Assembly (NCBI GenBank): GCA_036936605.1
Contig: JAUPFV010000002.1
Coordinates: 218,785,546 to 218,849,545, forward strand
Origin: Limnanthes douglasii subsp. nivea
Lineage: Eukaryota > Streptophyta > Magnoliopsida > Brassicales > Limnanthaceae
Reading direction: 5' to 3'
Length of the DNA stretch: 64,000 nt
Below are positions 51,691 to 63,329 of this stretch, piece after piece. The position numbers and the translations under genes were made by a program. The notes beneath the pieces were generated by a model. The model was not told where the DNA came from and searched no databases. It saw only the letters and a list, made by a program, of their open reading frames with translations. Position 1 is the first letter of the stretch; every line of letters starts with the position of its first letter.

Positions 51691-54254
51691 CCTTTCAGTG
51701 GCAGAAACGTATATGTAATGCCGTCAGAAATTGTATATATGACGCATTTGAAAGCATTAGCAATCACATAACAAATGTCTAGAATTGTCATCCAATTGCT
51801 ATAAGGGGCAATTAAGGCATAACAATCTAGGCAACGTAGTTCAACATCAACCCTTTTACGTTCACCGTAAAGTTTGTCATAGAGAGGTAGGTCCGATAAG
51901 ATTTCTTCTTTTAGTGCGGTCCTAACATGCGGCCAGACATTTTCGTTATAATAAATTCATGGGCGACGGCTCTAAAACCACAATGACCATCTGAGCCCAT
52001 ATTCTTGCATTCAGAGATGAATGGACGTAAATATTTGAGGAGGTGTTGCAAAAATATTGTCGTATTGTTTGGAGTTTTTGCCTTCCGAGAATTGATATTT
52101 TTAGGAGTATTACGAGTCTTGGTACACTTTGGTAGACTTGCTGTAGCTTTCTTTGGATAATTTGGTGTAATTTTTGTTTGACTAAGTAATGATCTAACGG
52201 TGTTTTGGATTGAAGTCGAGAAAATATCACTTACAGACGACGGTGTGTTCGAACTGTCGCCTAGCTTTGCATATTCGTATCCCGATAATTCCCTCTTTGT
52301 TGAATTGTCGTTAGCACGTTTACAATCTCTACCTTTAGTCTTAGCTTTCTTTACGAGTGGAATGGTGTCAGATATTCTAGATTCAAGAACTTCTCGGATT
52401 TTCCTTATGATATGTAGTCGACGATCGTTATTGTACCCACGGATTAGAGACCAATAGTAGTTATTTCTTTCTCGACAAAATCATCTTCTTTATATGCATT
52501 GTGCTTCATAATCCTTAACGTTGTCCACCTCTTGTCGACCATACTTGGATCAAACATACGGTGTTGCATTATTAATAAACCGACCTCGCATGTGCATGGC
52601 AAACCATGAGTGCTTCCAAGAACACAACCATATTCCGCTTTATCATTCCCTATTTGTTTCACCCTCTCGTATTGCTCTTTCATAATTTTAAGAGCAAATT
52701 CCGATACAGAACGTCTAATAACCTCGAATATCCAAGCATCATACTCAAATTGGGAGAAAAGCGTACATTTTTCAAGCGATGCTTTTATGTTTGTGTGTTG
52801 CATCTCTAGTAAAGAATCGACTCTTAAAATGCATCAAATGGTAGCAAACCCGTCTCGAGGTACCGTTTCAAGGTGGAATGCAAACTCTCTGCTCTATTAT
52901 TTATGACAACATATGTCATTTAAAATGAGTAAATATTATAATAATTGCATTACATTAAAACTATTTTAGTTTACCGATTCGTTGTGTTGTTGCCGAAATG
53001 CTTCAACTTGTTAGTGTATGCATAGAGAAACTTTTCACAGTAAGGAGGTTTGAGCCATGTTTGAGTGTAATCGATGGCTCCAGGGTATGACTTGTATTCT
53101 TCTTTCATACACTCGATGTTTGAGTTCAACTTGCTTACGGTGTCCGAATAAACAATTGTATTCCAAGATGCTTGAAATCCGCGGCATACATATTCGTCGG
53201 TAAATTATTATTTAGTCTTCATTACGATGTTTTTTTCAATGTGCCATCTACATAGCATGTGTGTCACTTTCGGAAATATAATGTAAATTGCTTTCATTAA
53301 TGCCAATTCCCTATCCGTCACCATAATATTCGGTAAAGCACAATGGTTTTTCGACATGAGCAACCGCAAACGTCCCAACGCCCACATGTAATTTTTGACC
53401 TTTTCGTGACTCAAGAAAACAAAAGCGATCGCAAATGTGATGTTGGTTTACGTAACTCCAACTATTTCGAACAATGACATCTTGTATCTCGTCGGCTTAT
53501 ACGTACTATCCATAATAAGGACCTCCGAAAATGTCCTAAGAAGATCGATAGACGTCGGGTGTGCAAAAAATAATTCGGTGATTATTTGAGACCCTTCACT
53601 TCCCGTTCTATGCCATTCAATGTAATTTTTCTCCTTTCTCTTACCCAACAAAAAATAAAGTTGTTATTGACCGCACATTTCCAATGTACGATGTTTTTGT
53701 CTAGCATTGTAAATGTTACGCATGTTAGACATGTTATGAGGATTAATATCCTTTAAGACGGGTAAAATATTACGAGGAGTGGCACCGCGTATAGATAAAT
53801 TCTTCACCAAATCTTCTTCGGCCGAAGTTAGTTTCTTTGCTTGAGGACAACCTTCTAAATATTCGGATGGCGGATGGTTATACCTACCACATGAAACTAC
53901 CAAATATCATAGATCATTGTCAAAAAGATGAACTCTTAGTGGAAACGGACAATCTGTTTTTTTGGTACTTGACTTTCTTCACATTAGGTGCCTTTTGTTT
54001 TAACCTTGGTTTCCCATATTTTTCACAAGAATAAAACAATCGATGAGTATTCCCATAATTTCCAGAGTCGTACCTACTTACCATCAAAAAATATATCAAC
54101 TCTCGACCCTTTGTTAATACTCATTCCGTAAGTTCAGATTTAGTGTAGTACGCTTGTGTAGTGAATGCGTCGGTGAGATCCGGATATATAACATCATCTT
54201 CAGTATGACAAGGGGATGCAATTTCAGGTTCCGAAGATATTTGAAATTCCTGCA
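51691..54254 (-). pseudogene. MULE transposase C: FAR1-like, MULE transposase, SWIM and OTU protease
   Basis: Read on the minus strand from an acceptor at 54254 (TCATGCAG|G): N-terminus (ISSEPEIASPCHTEDDV, FTTQAYYTKSELTEWV), then GATPRNILPVLKDINPHNMS and MRNIYNARQKHR. The core has D in VLIMDSTYKPTRY and D in NIMVTDRELALMKAI, with CRWHIEKNI. SWIM-like YGCVLGSTHGLPCTCEV lacks the first Cys and last His. The OTU part starts NMGSDGHCGFRAVAHEF (catalytic Cys) and continues LKEEILSDLPLYDKLYG and YALIAPYSNWM, ending near FLPLKGVL at 51700. Frame breaks occur throughout. It is the same domain order as copies A and B. Confidence 0.82.
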
Positions 54255-54547
54255 TGATTAAAAAGTAATCCGAGAGGCTGTCTCAGAATCAGTTGTTTTT
54301 AGCAAACGCAGTTGATTCCGAGAGGGTATTTTTCAATCAATTGTTTGTATAAGACATCTGATTCTGAGACATCCTCTCGGAAGCAGTTGCGTTTGCAAAA
54401 AATAACTGATTCCGAGATACTGCCTCGGAATCAGTTGCTCTTTGCTCAGAAATGCAGAAATCGTGAATACAGTATCAAAGCCAACATTTTCGAAGTGATA
54501 ATCTCAAGTTACTGTATTGTAAAACGAAAAAACAGGATTAAATTACC
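54255..54547 (-). repeat. Inferred intron 1 of MULE C with hairpin repeats
   Basis: On the minus strand it starts GTAATTTAATCC after ACAAACAAG and ends AATCATGCAG. It contains several copies of the CTGATTCCGAGAT / CCTCGGAATCAG hairpin (54268-54445), for example ACTGATTCCGAGATACTGCC with its pair, and AACGCAGTTGATTCCGAGAG. Confidence 0.75.
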
Positions 54548-56049
54548 TTGTTTGTTGTTTGAGTGTTGTTCTCCGATTTAGTATGTGTTTCTTGATTTTC
54601 TAAGATCAATCTTCAATCAATCTTCAATAAAACTGATGCTTTTTGGTTTTAGGGTTAATTTTAGAGGCAAAAATCAAATACGTATGATTAAAAATAGGTT
54701 AATGATGTGTTTTTTCACTGTAGTGCTTTCTATTTCAATAATAACACGTAATATTAAATTTGAAAACAAAATACGGATAAACTAGTAATAACATGTTTCA
54801 AATGTTTTAAAATTTTCAAATTATGGAGGAAATCATAAATATGATAAGGAAATAGCTTTGACCCCATCAATTGCTCGAATTTTGAAGTATGTCCCAAAAC
54901 TAATTTTTGTATTGATGATAGACCTTAATAAGGTATTCCGGATCACATGTCAATTAATCTTTAACATTTTTGCTCTCAAATCTCCTGATCATCAAATCTT
55001 TAGCTACCCAAGTCAGTGTCATATAAACTCGTGGATCGTACATTTTTTTTTCATTTAGTTTTAGATTATAAAACCTCCTATAAGAGAGACTAAATTCAGC
55101 TTTCCACTGAAACTAAATTCAGTTTGAAAAACTTTGCCATCTAATTTTGATTTTAATTTCTACTTTCACTCCGTAAAGTTAAATATTTTTTACTATAAAA
55201 TGATAAAATATTATAGATTTTGAGATACTCTATCGTAAAAGAGAAATAACGTTTTAAATTAATATATTCTTCTCTCGATTCTTCCATTTTTGCTTTTTAT
55301 TGTATTGAAATCAAGAGTTTCATACAAAGCCCAAATTTTAGGGACTTGCATCCCGAATTAAACAATAACATGAATATTTCATATTTAATTAAGCCAGATC
55401 ATTCTTTTTTCTTTTCTTCATGTTATTGTTTAATTTATGATGTGAGTGTTGTAACTTCATGCGTGTAGTAAATTATCTGATGATCCATCTACAACGATTA
55501 ACTCCTGTAGGAATAGTCCAATAGAAGACTACATGAAATCTTTCGTTTGAATTATATCTAGAAATAACTAACATAACTTGTGCGTAATGTGGGTAGAAAT
55601 GTATAGTTCTTTTCTGGGTTATTTAATAAGGTGCGTTACGCGTAATTGACATTGTGTCATGGTATTAAGTATGCTTCAAGATGTATTTGCTGCAATGTGT
55701 CCATTAGATATACAATCAATGTGATTCAACCATAGTTTTTATATAGAGGTTCAGTTGACCTTACAAGTTTCGACCCTAACCGTGAAAGAGATCGATAGGG
55801 CTAGCATGTTTCAGCAATAGTTTCGAATGTTTCGACTCAAGGCATATATAGGCCCAATAGGGCGGTTAAGTCTTCGTTGAAGCTTTGATTAGGCCCAACA
55901 GGGTTGTCAAGTCTAATCCCAAACTTTGCATGTTCCCAAAAAAGTTGTTAAGTTTTGGTCAAAGCCTAAGACGAGTGTGGTTGTACATAGGTAAAAAATG
56001 GACACTGGTAATTAGACAAGACTCGTGTGATGGCATAAAGAAACGTTTA
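54548..56049. other. AT-rich stretch without genes
   Basis: No coding frame, RNA gene or complete repeat recognised. The right end approaches Tat 3. Confidence 0.55.
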
Positions 56050-56157
56050 ATAAAGATAGATGCATCCTTAAAACCTTCTCATACCTCCGAGATAGGAAAG
56101 AATACATTTCATATAAAATAAATCAATTACATTTATCATAAGCATAAAAATTTAGAC

Positions 56158-56950
56158 AAAATCGAAAGATAAGTAGAACCTCAAGTGTTTGATATTTGAT
56201 GAATGTTATACTCGATTGCCACTATGATCTAATAGGCCGCATGTGTCTGGTTTGACCTTAACTTCAACCACATAAGGTTCTTCATAGGTTGGGGCTAACT
56301 TTCTGAGATGCTCATCCTTAATATCCAGGAATACTCATCGTGATATTTAATCATTGATTTTCAAACTTCGGAAGCAGACTTTTGAATTATAATGGCTTCG
56401 TATTAGAGCTTTGTAGTATTCAAACTTGAGATGATCCTTGACTTGCTTTTCATCAATCACATGAAGCTCCGTAGTTCCAGCGACATAGTTTCTCCCTTCA
56501 TTATACATGTCTAGTGTATTTGAGCTTTGGTCGGAACTACTGTCCATGCCATATACTAGTAGAAACGGGGTTTCTCTTGTGGCTTATCCGAGGGAGGTTT
56601 TGTATGACCAAATAAATTATTGTAAACATTTTGGCCACTTTCATGTTGTTCATTTTAATTAATTTTTTATTATATCTAAAATTGTACGGTTGATGACCTC
56701 CAATTAACCATTTACTTGTGGGTGAAATAGTGAGGATAAATTTTGTTTGATTCATCAAGTTGTGTAGAACATTGGGATGTTGTCATTTTGGAACCTTGTG
56801 TTGTTATAGATATTGATGATTTATGGTATCCCATATTTATCACACATCTTGGAGTTGATGAATCTTATCACTTCATTGGCCGTGATATTTTCCTATGGTT
56901 CCGTGCCTATACCCGTTTGAAGAATTAACCGACTCATATTAGTAGTTACT
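56158..56950 (-). pseudogene. Tat 3 integrase remnant
   Basis: Short frames 56547-56347 (AGTTELHVIDEKQVKDHLKF, YYKALIRSHYNSKVCFRSLK) and 56758-56537 align with the Tat integrase C-terminus (YQTLMRSRYASKVRRREFK). Stops and frame changes throughout. Confidence 0.6.
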
Positions 56951-57580
56951 TCCTTCATGTTGTTGTAAATGGAAATTTCCCAACGAGGACGAGGCCTCTT
57001 TATATCGAAATTTACTGCTTTATATATGATTTATAATAAGACTAATGAAATATTGGGTGAATTAGAAATATGCTGACATTTATTGAAATGGTTTACCTTC
57101 TTTTTCACATTTTGCATTATTATGTGGCAATAGTACCCTTGTAATATGCGTCTCTTTTACGGTGCCTTATGCTCTGAATATCTTATGCTCTGAATATGCA
57201 CTTTCCTGTTTATTATGAAGTCTTTTCTAGTATAAAGTTGACTTATTTAAGGCTGAAGAATCAAAGTACGGGCCGTGTGAAGCTTCACCGGTACGATGTC
57301 TCGGCGATCCAAACGAATCTTGCCAATTGAGCTCTAACTTTTCTTGTTTCAACTTTTCTTACTATGTGCATGCATCGTGTGAAGTATTAGATGATGGTTG
57401 TTTTCCATTCGTGCATCTGACATCACGGTTTTTAACAATTACTTATGGTTCTCGTCCTACGCATGCTAAGGATTCCAAAGCATTTGTGCTAACATTATTT
57501 TTTCTAAGGATTTGTTCAAATATGACATTATCGAAAAGCTGTAGTAGGTTTCAAAGTTCTTTTACATACTGAATGATGGT

Positions 57581-58121
57581 TTATTTTTTAGCCTCAACAA
57601 ACACTATGGCTTTATGAATTACTAATGAAGAGTCTATGAGTAGCTTAACTTTTATGGTACCGCAAACCTTTGCAAGCCGAAGACAATCAATTGTTGTTTT
57701 GTATTCACCTTTTTTGTTAGTAGTTGGGAATTGAGCTTGGCCGATTGTTTCAGGATATTCCTTTTTGGTGAGATTAGTTGGATTTTTACTCTTGAGCCCC
57801 ACCTATTGTGTTCTCATGGGGCAGACTGATGCCTCTGAGATCGTCATCATTGAACGTGAGATCGGCCATTGGATCCCTGTAATTGCGATAGGAGTTGGCA
57901 TCTATTTTGTACAGATCGAGCTCATTTTTAGCCTGTTTATTTGAACCTACCCCATGGGTTGGGGCCGAGTTCCCTCTTGATATGGTGAGAAGCCAATGTT
58001 GTTTATTAACTTCTGTTTCTTCTCCATTTTCCGGTTTCTCATTGTTTGGAGAACGGATTTCCTTACGGTGATCAGATCGAGATCGTTTGATATATTGTAT
58101 CAACTCCCCATTGTCATTCAA
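57581..58121 (-). pseudogene. Tat 3 RNase H and protease-side remnants
   Basis: 57802-57581 reads CLRLAKVCGTIKVKLLIDSS, matching the second RNase H of Tat 1 (LAHICGAKRVKLLSDSQ). 58121-57786 reads NDNGELIQYIKRSRSDHRKE and DLTFNDDDLRGISLPHENTI, matching the region before the protease (FDEDDLRDIAGPHEDVV). The two parts now overlap because the protease core and RT between them are deleted. Confidence 0.65.
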
Positions 58122-58424
58122 TCGTTGGAGCTCTTCTATGAGTTTCCAGCACTCATTTGTGGAGTGTCCATAGTCATTATGATATTCGCAGAAGTACCGG
58201 TTAGATCACTTAAAGCATGAGGCGCTCATCATGCGCAGAGCTTGGTACTTTGTTCGTTCTCGCATTCAGTCATAGATCACGGAGATAGTTTCTGTTAATG
58301 GGGTGAAACGTCTACTTGGTTGCTCGAGCTATTGAGGTCCTCAGCTGTAAGCCCGCCTAGCATGCTCTTCAACCCTTTTTCGTTCTGATCCGCCTTCTTT
58401 GGAGTCTGATCCACGTCGCTCTGG

Positions 58425-59240
58425 TTACCCACCTCTTCTGGCATCATCGACTCTAATAAAAGTATCTACCCCGGCGAGCAAATCGCTCATGTTCTTGGTT
58501 GGGAACTTGATGAGGTCTGCATAGAGATCACCCTTTCGGTTGAGCCCCCGCTTCAAAGATGCCACCGTCATGTTTTCAGCCAAATATGGTAAATCATTCA
58601 TAGCATGAATAAATATCCTAACATAACTCTTAAGGGACTCACCGCGTCGGTGGTAAAGGTCCATGATTGAATCCCGTTCTTGCTTAAGCTCCTTGTTACC
58701 GACAATCCTCTCTCTAAACTCTTTCCATAGCCCGGTAAAATCGTAGATGGATCATTTTGGCAAGATATTAAACCAATCCATTGCATTTCTTTTGAACGTC
58801 ATGGAAAGTTTCCGGTACAACATTGCATTGTCGGGGTTGAATGTCATCATCATGTTTCGCAAAACTCTCCAGATGCCTTTCTGGGTTCCTAGTTCCATCA
58901 TAAGCTTCCATCCTGAAAGGGTCGAACTTTTTTGGGAGCTGGGTTTTGAGAATCTTCTCGGAGAAGGGTGACTCTTTGAGTATGTAAGTTGACAGTCTCG
59001 GGCGGACCTGGTTGTAGTGGAGGTCCTCATTTTCTCGAGCTCGTTTGGTAGGCGTCTGATGTGCCTCCTCTCGCGGACCTTTTCCGCGGTTCTTATCTCC
59101 ACTCTCGCCTTCGCTCTCCTGTTTGTCATCCCGCTTGGACGATCAATCTGCTCTGTTAACTTTGCTAGCCTCCGGGCCGGACGGTTAATGCACTCTTCTT
59201 GTTCCCTTGATCTTAGAGATGAGGGCATGAATGACGTCAT
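58425..59240 (-). pseudogene. Tat 3 gag remnant
   Basis: 59240-58752 starts MTSFMPSSLRSREQEECI and ends LSMTFKRNAMDWFNILPK. 58664-58425 continues YHRRGESLKSYVRIFIHAMN and DLIKFPTKNMSDLLAGVDTF. These match Tat gag blocks (MTFRDQASKWYNRLPQG, GESLREYTRRF). Two or more frame breaks. Confidence 0.75.
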
Positions 59241-59795
59241 TCATTCCTGCCATAGTGGCGTGCATGGCTTGTTCTCTTGCATCTCGCTCGAATTCTATAT
59301 TCAACTTCCCTTCCTGGAGATTCTGGATTCTCTATTCTAGTTGGAGGAACCAACTGCTGCATCGGCCGGTTGATGTGGTTGCACTTTTTCCCGGGGGACA
59401 ACAGTGGGTAGGGTGGGAAGTTCCTACGGCATGACCGTCCCTAGGGGCGCCATGAGATTACCCCATTGGGAAGCTACATGGACGGGATACAGGGTGCCTT
59501 GCCCGGTTGGTGGCTTCGTCACTCCTCTCGTGTTTATTTTTGCTTTACTCGTTTCCTAGTTGTCTCTTTCGATTCTCAGCCTTGTGACTACCATGGTTGA
59601 TAATTAGTTGTTTTCCCACAGACGGCGCCAAATTTGTTACGGGAGTGACAAGTTATACCAAAGTAAAGTCTTACATTTTTAGCTAGAAAAGAGATGAGAC
59701 AAAAAATGATCGTCTTATTCATCGATAGGTTCTTCCTGATATTTAATGTCGTTAGTTAGTGGGCAGTTACACTCGTTTACACTTAATGCACCACT

Positions 59796-60203
59796 TGATG
59801 AGTCCGAATATTGCTACCTCTCCGGACGGGGACAGTTCGAACTAAGATCACTGGACCAGACAGGGCAGTTCGAACACCTAGCTCATTGGACTGTTCGAAC
59901 TATGACTAAAGTACTTAAAAACCTCAACACTTCTTGACTAAGCTGCTTGCTCTTCTACTAAGAGCTCATGGGTCTTTGAACATGACCCGGGTCCATTAAA
60001 CATGACCCGAAAACCCATAAAAGCCCAAATATAAGGGTATAAATACTCAACCACCTGCATTAAATATGGGTAATGAAAATTAAATACAACCAGGCTGCTT
60101 AATTTTCCCTCTACTCTCTACTCAAAACATTAAACACATACCAACCTTCACAAACTCTAAAACAAATTACAAAATTACCCTCAGACGAAAATTAACCACA
60201 CCA
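59796..60203 (+). mobile_element. Solo LTR of the Tat 1 family
   Basis: 408 bp, starting TGATGAGTCCGAAT and ending TTAACCACACCA, the reverse complement of the Tat 1 LTR ends as written on the plus strand. It shares AGTTCGAACTATGACTAAAG-like and CATGACCCGGGTCCATTAAA words. TSD CCACT lies at 59791-59795 and 60204-60208. It arose by recombination between the LTRs of a former full element inserted in the Tat 3 LTR. Confidence 0.9.
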
Positions 60204-60208
60204 CCACT

Positions 60209-60874
60209 AACTCACTAACATCATTTCTCCTATAATTTTGGAACAACTACTTGAAACCGTTTGACTTAGGAGTCAAAACGTTTGTTATACAATAAATAAA
60301 GAAACGCTTCATCTGGATTACGTGTCAACCCGAGGGGGCTTACTCCTTGAGCGCGATAAGATCTGTATTGGATGCGCGTTCTCAAGCTCACCCGACCTTG
60401 TGGTCAATCTATCATCTTCAAGCTCTCTCTCCTCTTGGCTTAAAGTCGATTATTTTATGTGCAAGCTCGTCCCTTGTCGGTTCATCGCCTCCTTAGTCTG
60501 ATCGATCAAATCGTTGCTTAAAGTATCGTTGAGCTTGTTCTCCACTTTTCTTTGAGGTCGACAGTGGCGTAGAGCTCGTCCTATGTTTTCTTGGTTCTTT
60601 ATTATCTTAGCCCAAGTTTGTAGTCCGCCTTTTCTGCTCGTGCTCATACTCACTCGGGGAATCCCCTCTTATTAATGACTAGAAATTGGTTCTGGTCTAC
60701 TGATAAGAATGTTTATGTTAGAAGTATAATTCCTTCAATAATGTTTTAGGTCATTTGACATAATAAAACAAAACAAATCTGTCTTCTATTAATCATATTA
60801 AACATATATTATGTTGTCTTGATAATGAAAATATTTTCAAGCCTAAACATTGGAGAAATGATGCAAATGCAACA
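60209..60874. other. Rest of the Tat 3 LTR and unassigned sequence
   Basis: The first part should continue the Tat 3 LTR. A short minus frame at 60653-60450 (MSTSRKGGLQTWAKIIKNQE) is not recognised. No gene supported. Confidence 0.45.
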
Positions 60875-61318
60875 GTGGACATTGGTTGTTTTGACTATCT
60901 TAAGGTGAAAAGTAAGCCTAGTTACCTCAAATGGTCAGCTCCAAATCCTAACAGACTCAAACTAAACTCTGATGGTTCCAGCCTGCGTTATGGTGACTCT
61001 AGTGGTGTTGTAATTATTCGTAATAACTCAGGAGACATTGTTCTTGGCTCCAACAACTTATATATTAAGTTAACCCCAATAATGGCTGAATCCAGAGATT
61101 TGTTTTATGAACTCATTGTATGCAAAAATAAAGGCTGGATTAATTTTGATACTGAGACTGATTCTTTGGTCCTAGTTAATTCGCTAGTTAATGGTAACTA
61201 TCCCTGGCCTTTAACTCCTATTCTTGAATATTGTGAAAGATTAATCACTCCAACTATGGTTTTATCTCACATTTTCAGGGATCAAAACAAAGCAACCAAT
61301 TTTCTAAATGGAGTCTGA
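60875..61318 (+). pseudogene. 5'-truncated LINE tail with RNase H domain
   Basis: 147 residues in the plus orientation: LKWSAPNPNRLKLNSDGSS, SGVVIIRNNSGDIVLGSNNL, PIMAESRDLFYELIVCKNKG, FDTETDSLVLVNSLVNG and LSHIFRDQNKATNFLNGV. This is the RVT_3 RNase H of plant LINEs. The first three acidic positions are kept (D in NSDGSS, E in AESRD, D in TETDS); the last, usually VADFLA, reads ATNFLN. All upstream ORF2 is absent, as in 5'-truncated LINE insertions. Confidence 0.8.
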
Positions 61319-62221
61319 AATGTAAAGTGTAACTTGATTGCACTTAGTTTCAAGCTCATGCCCACTTGTGTGCTATTAGCCTTATAGAAGGTCTAAGTCT
61401 TGGCTACATTTGTAGCAACCCCTGACTTCTATCATTATGATTTAATGGTTATAGCCCCATTGTTTACAACATCTACTAACTTACTTTTATTAGCAAAAAT
61501 TTCTTGACAATTATCTTTAGTGTTCAGATTAACATACTATTAGATCTAATCACCTTAGATCGAGCCGTTTCAGTATCTCTGCGCTGTTGATAATGCCCTG
61601 TTTTCTTCGAGCTACTATCTCTATTGTCCTTCAACCTCGAGGCTTTTCTGTTATCAACCATCTACTCATTTAAACAAAGATTTCACCTGAAGATTTTCAT
61701 CAAACGGTTGATATGCATATTGTAGCTCCAAGGCTGTTCGATCTAGTGTCTCTCGGAATTGTCCCGATTGAACAATTTATCCTCCACCCCAAGATGCTCT
61801 TCTCTAATTGTTTGTGCCTAATAATTTTATCCTACTTGATTGAACTGCTCTGATGCCTAATCTTTGATATTATGAATTCAAACTTTGTTTTCCTCCGTTC
61901 CAAATATTCTTAAGGTTTCCTGAAGCTAAGTTGGAAATCATTGATCTTCGATTTTCTAGAATAATTTCTAGAGATGTTCTAATTTGAAAAATAAAGTCGA
62001 ATCGCCTGGTTATCGAGTAAAATGTTTCTTCAATCAGACAACTTTTCTTATTTCAATTTTAGGATAAAAGTTAAACACTTTTCTTTTAACGTCCAAGTAT
62101 ATTTTTTAAGAATAAATCGTATCATTAAATCCGTTTCTTTGGGATATCTAAATTTTCATTGCTCTCAACTATAGTTAAAATACTTTTAACTAAACCCAGT
62201 TAGAGTAACCTACCATTACAA
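61319..62221. other. Gene-free stretch
   Basis: The first part is probably the 3' UTR of the truncated LINE. The rest shows no gene or repeat I recognise. Confidence 0.5.
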
Positions 62222-62250
62222 AAAAAACCCTAAACCTTGTTATTTACTAG
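62222..62250 (+). promoter_or_regulatory. Detached copy of the snoRNA promoter core
   Basis: AACCCTAAACCTTGTTATTT resembles 47056-47075 (AACCCTAATCTTTGTTATTT) at 18 of 20 positions, followed in both by ACT. It has no snoRNA behind it; a hAT-like sequence starts directly after. Confidence 0.45.
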
Positions 62251-62470
62251 AGGTGTCAAACGGTTTGAACCGTGAACCATCAGAACCGTTTAACAAAGAA
62301 CTGCAGTTTGCGGTCCTAACTATTTGCGGTCCTAGCGATTTGCGGTCCTAACGGTTTGCGGTCCCGACGGTTTACTCCTTATGCAGTCCTGGCGGTTTGC
62401 GGTCCTAACGGTTTGTGGTCCTAACGGTTTGCGGTCCTTGCAGTTTGCAGTCCTAATGGGCCAGTTTGGC
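62251..62470. repeat. hAT-like end with 16-bp minisatellite
   Basis: AGGTGTCAAACGG resembles a hAT terminal repeat. Behind it about eight copies of GGTTTGCGGTCCTAAC with small changes run from 62310 to 62460. I see no matching second end within the window. Confidence 0.6.
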
Positions 62471-63329
62471 AGTTTACCCACCAGAAAAACCATTTAGGCA
62501 CCGTCTATCAAAATATTTTATAATTTTATTTAAAATTAATTTGTAAGTGTTAATTGAATATAATTTCAATAATTGGGATAAGTACAATATAAACGAGTTA
62601 ATTATGCTATTTAATGTATTTTAATTTAAATACTTTATCATTTTAATCCAAATTTTATAATCAAACAATTACATTCTAAAATAATAATTGTAATATGATT
62701 TTGATATGTTTGATTATATTTATGTATTTAAGATATTTTATTTAATATTAGGTAGATATTAAATAAAATATATACATCTAATTATATTTTGATTACAACT
62801 TTCAATATTATTCAAAATATTTTTTCGATTATAAAAATAATAATTTGATTGTCTTAAACAAGATATCGTAAACTATATAATTGTAAAATGATTTGTATAT
62901 TGTTTGAACATACTAGATATATAAGATGTTTTATTTAATATTAGGTACATTTCAAATAATATATACCTATTAGACATATAATTGTATTCTGATTTTAAAT
63001 TATTAGGTGATTCTTTAGATCTTTCAAGCTTGAAGTGTTATGTTTAGATGATTTAAATAGTTTATTGTATTTTCGAACTATTCAATATTTGAAGTTTAAA
63101 TTTAAATTTTTTAGAATTGTATAATTATATGCATAAAATTAAATTACTTGTAAATAACAAAATAAAAATTGAAACCGAAAGTGATTTAAATAACATTTAA
63201 TAAAAAAATAGAAGCAAAACAAACAATTCATTAAAAATAAAAACCAAACAAGTAACATAGTTGTTCAATCAAATAAAAAAGAAAAACATTACAACAACAT
63301 TGCTTAAGACAATCAAATGTAAAAAACTA
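62471..63329. other. Very AT-rich stretch without genes
   Basis: Contains two copies of TATTTTATTTAATATTAGGT-like sequence (about 62735 and 62930). No gene. Confidence 0.6.

Larger units (their letters stand above)
56050..60203 (-). mobile_element. Deleted Tat-like element 3 (right LTR holds a nested solo LTR)
   Basis: From right to left on the minus strand: an LTR starting at 59635 on the plus strand (TGTTACGGGAGTGAC), primer-binding site TTTGGCGCCGTCTGTGGGAA, gag, a short protease-side fragment, an RNase H fragment and integrase-end fragments, ending with the ACCTTCTCATACCTCCGAG block that also follows integrase in Tat 1 and 2. RT and most of integrase are missing. I did not find its left LTR, so the left limit is approximate. 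The right LTR is split by a solo LTR at 59796-60203. Confidence 0.7.
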
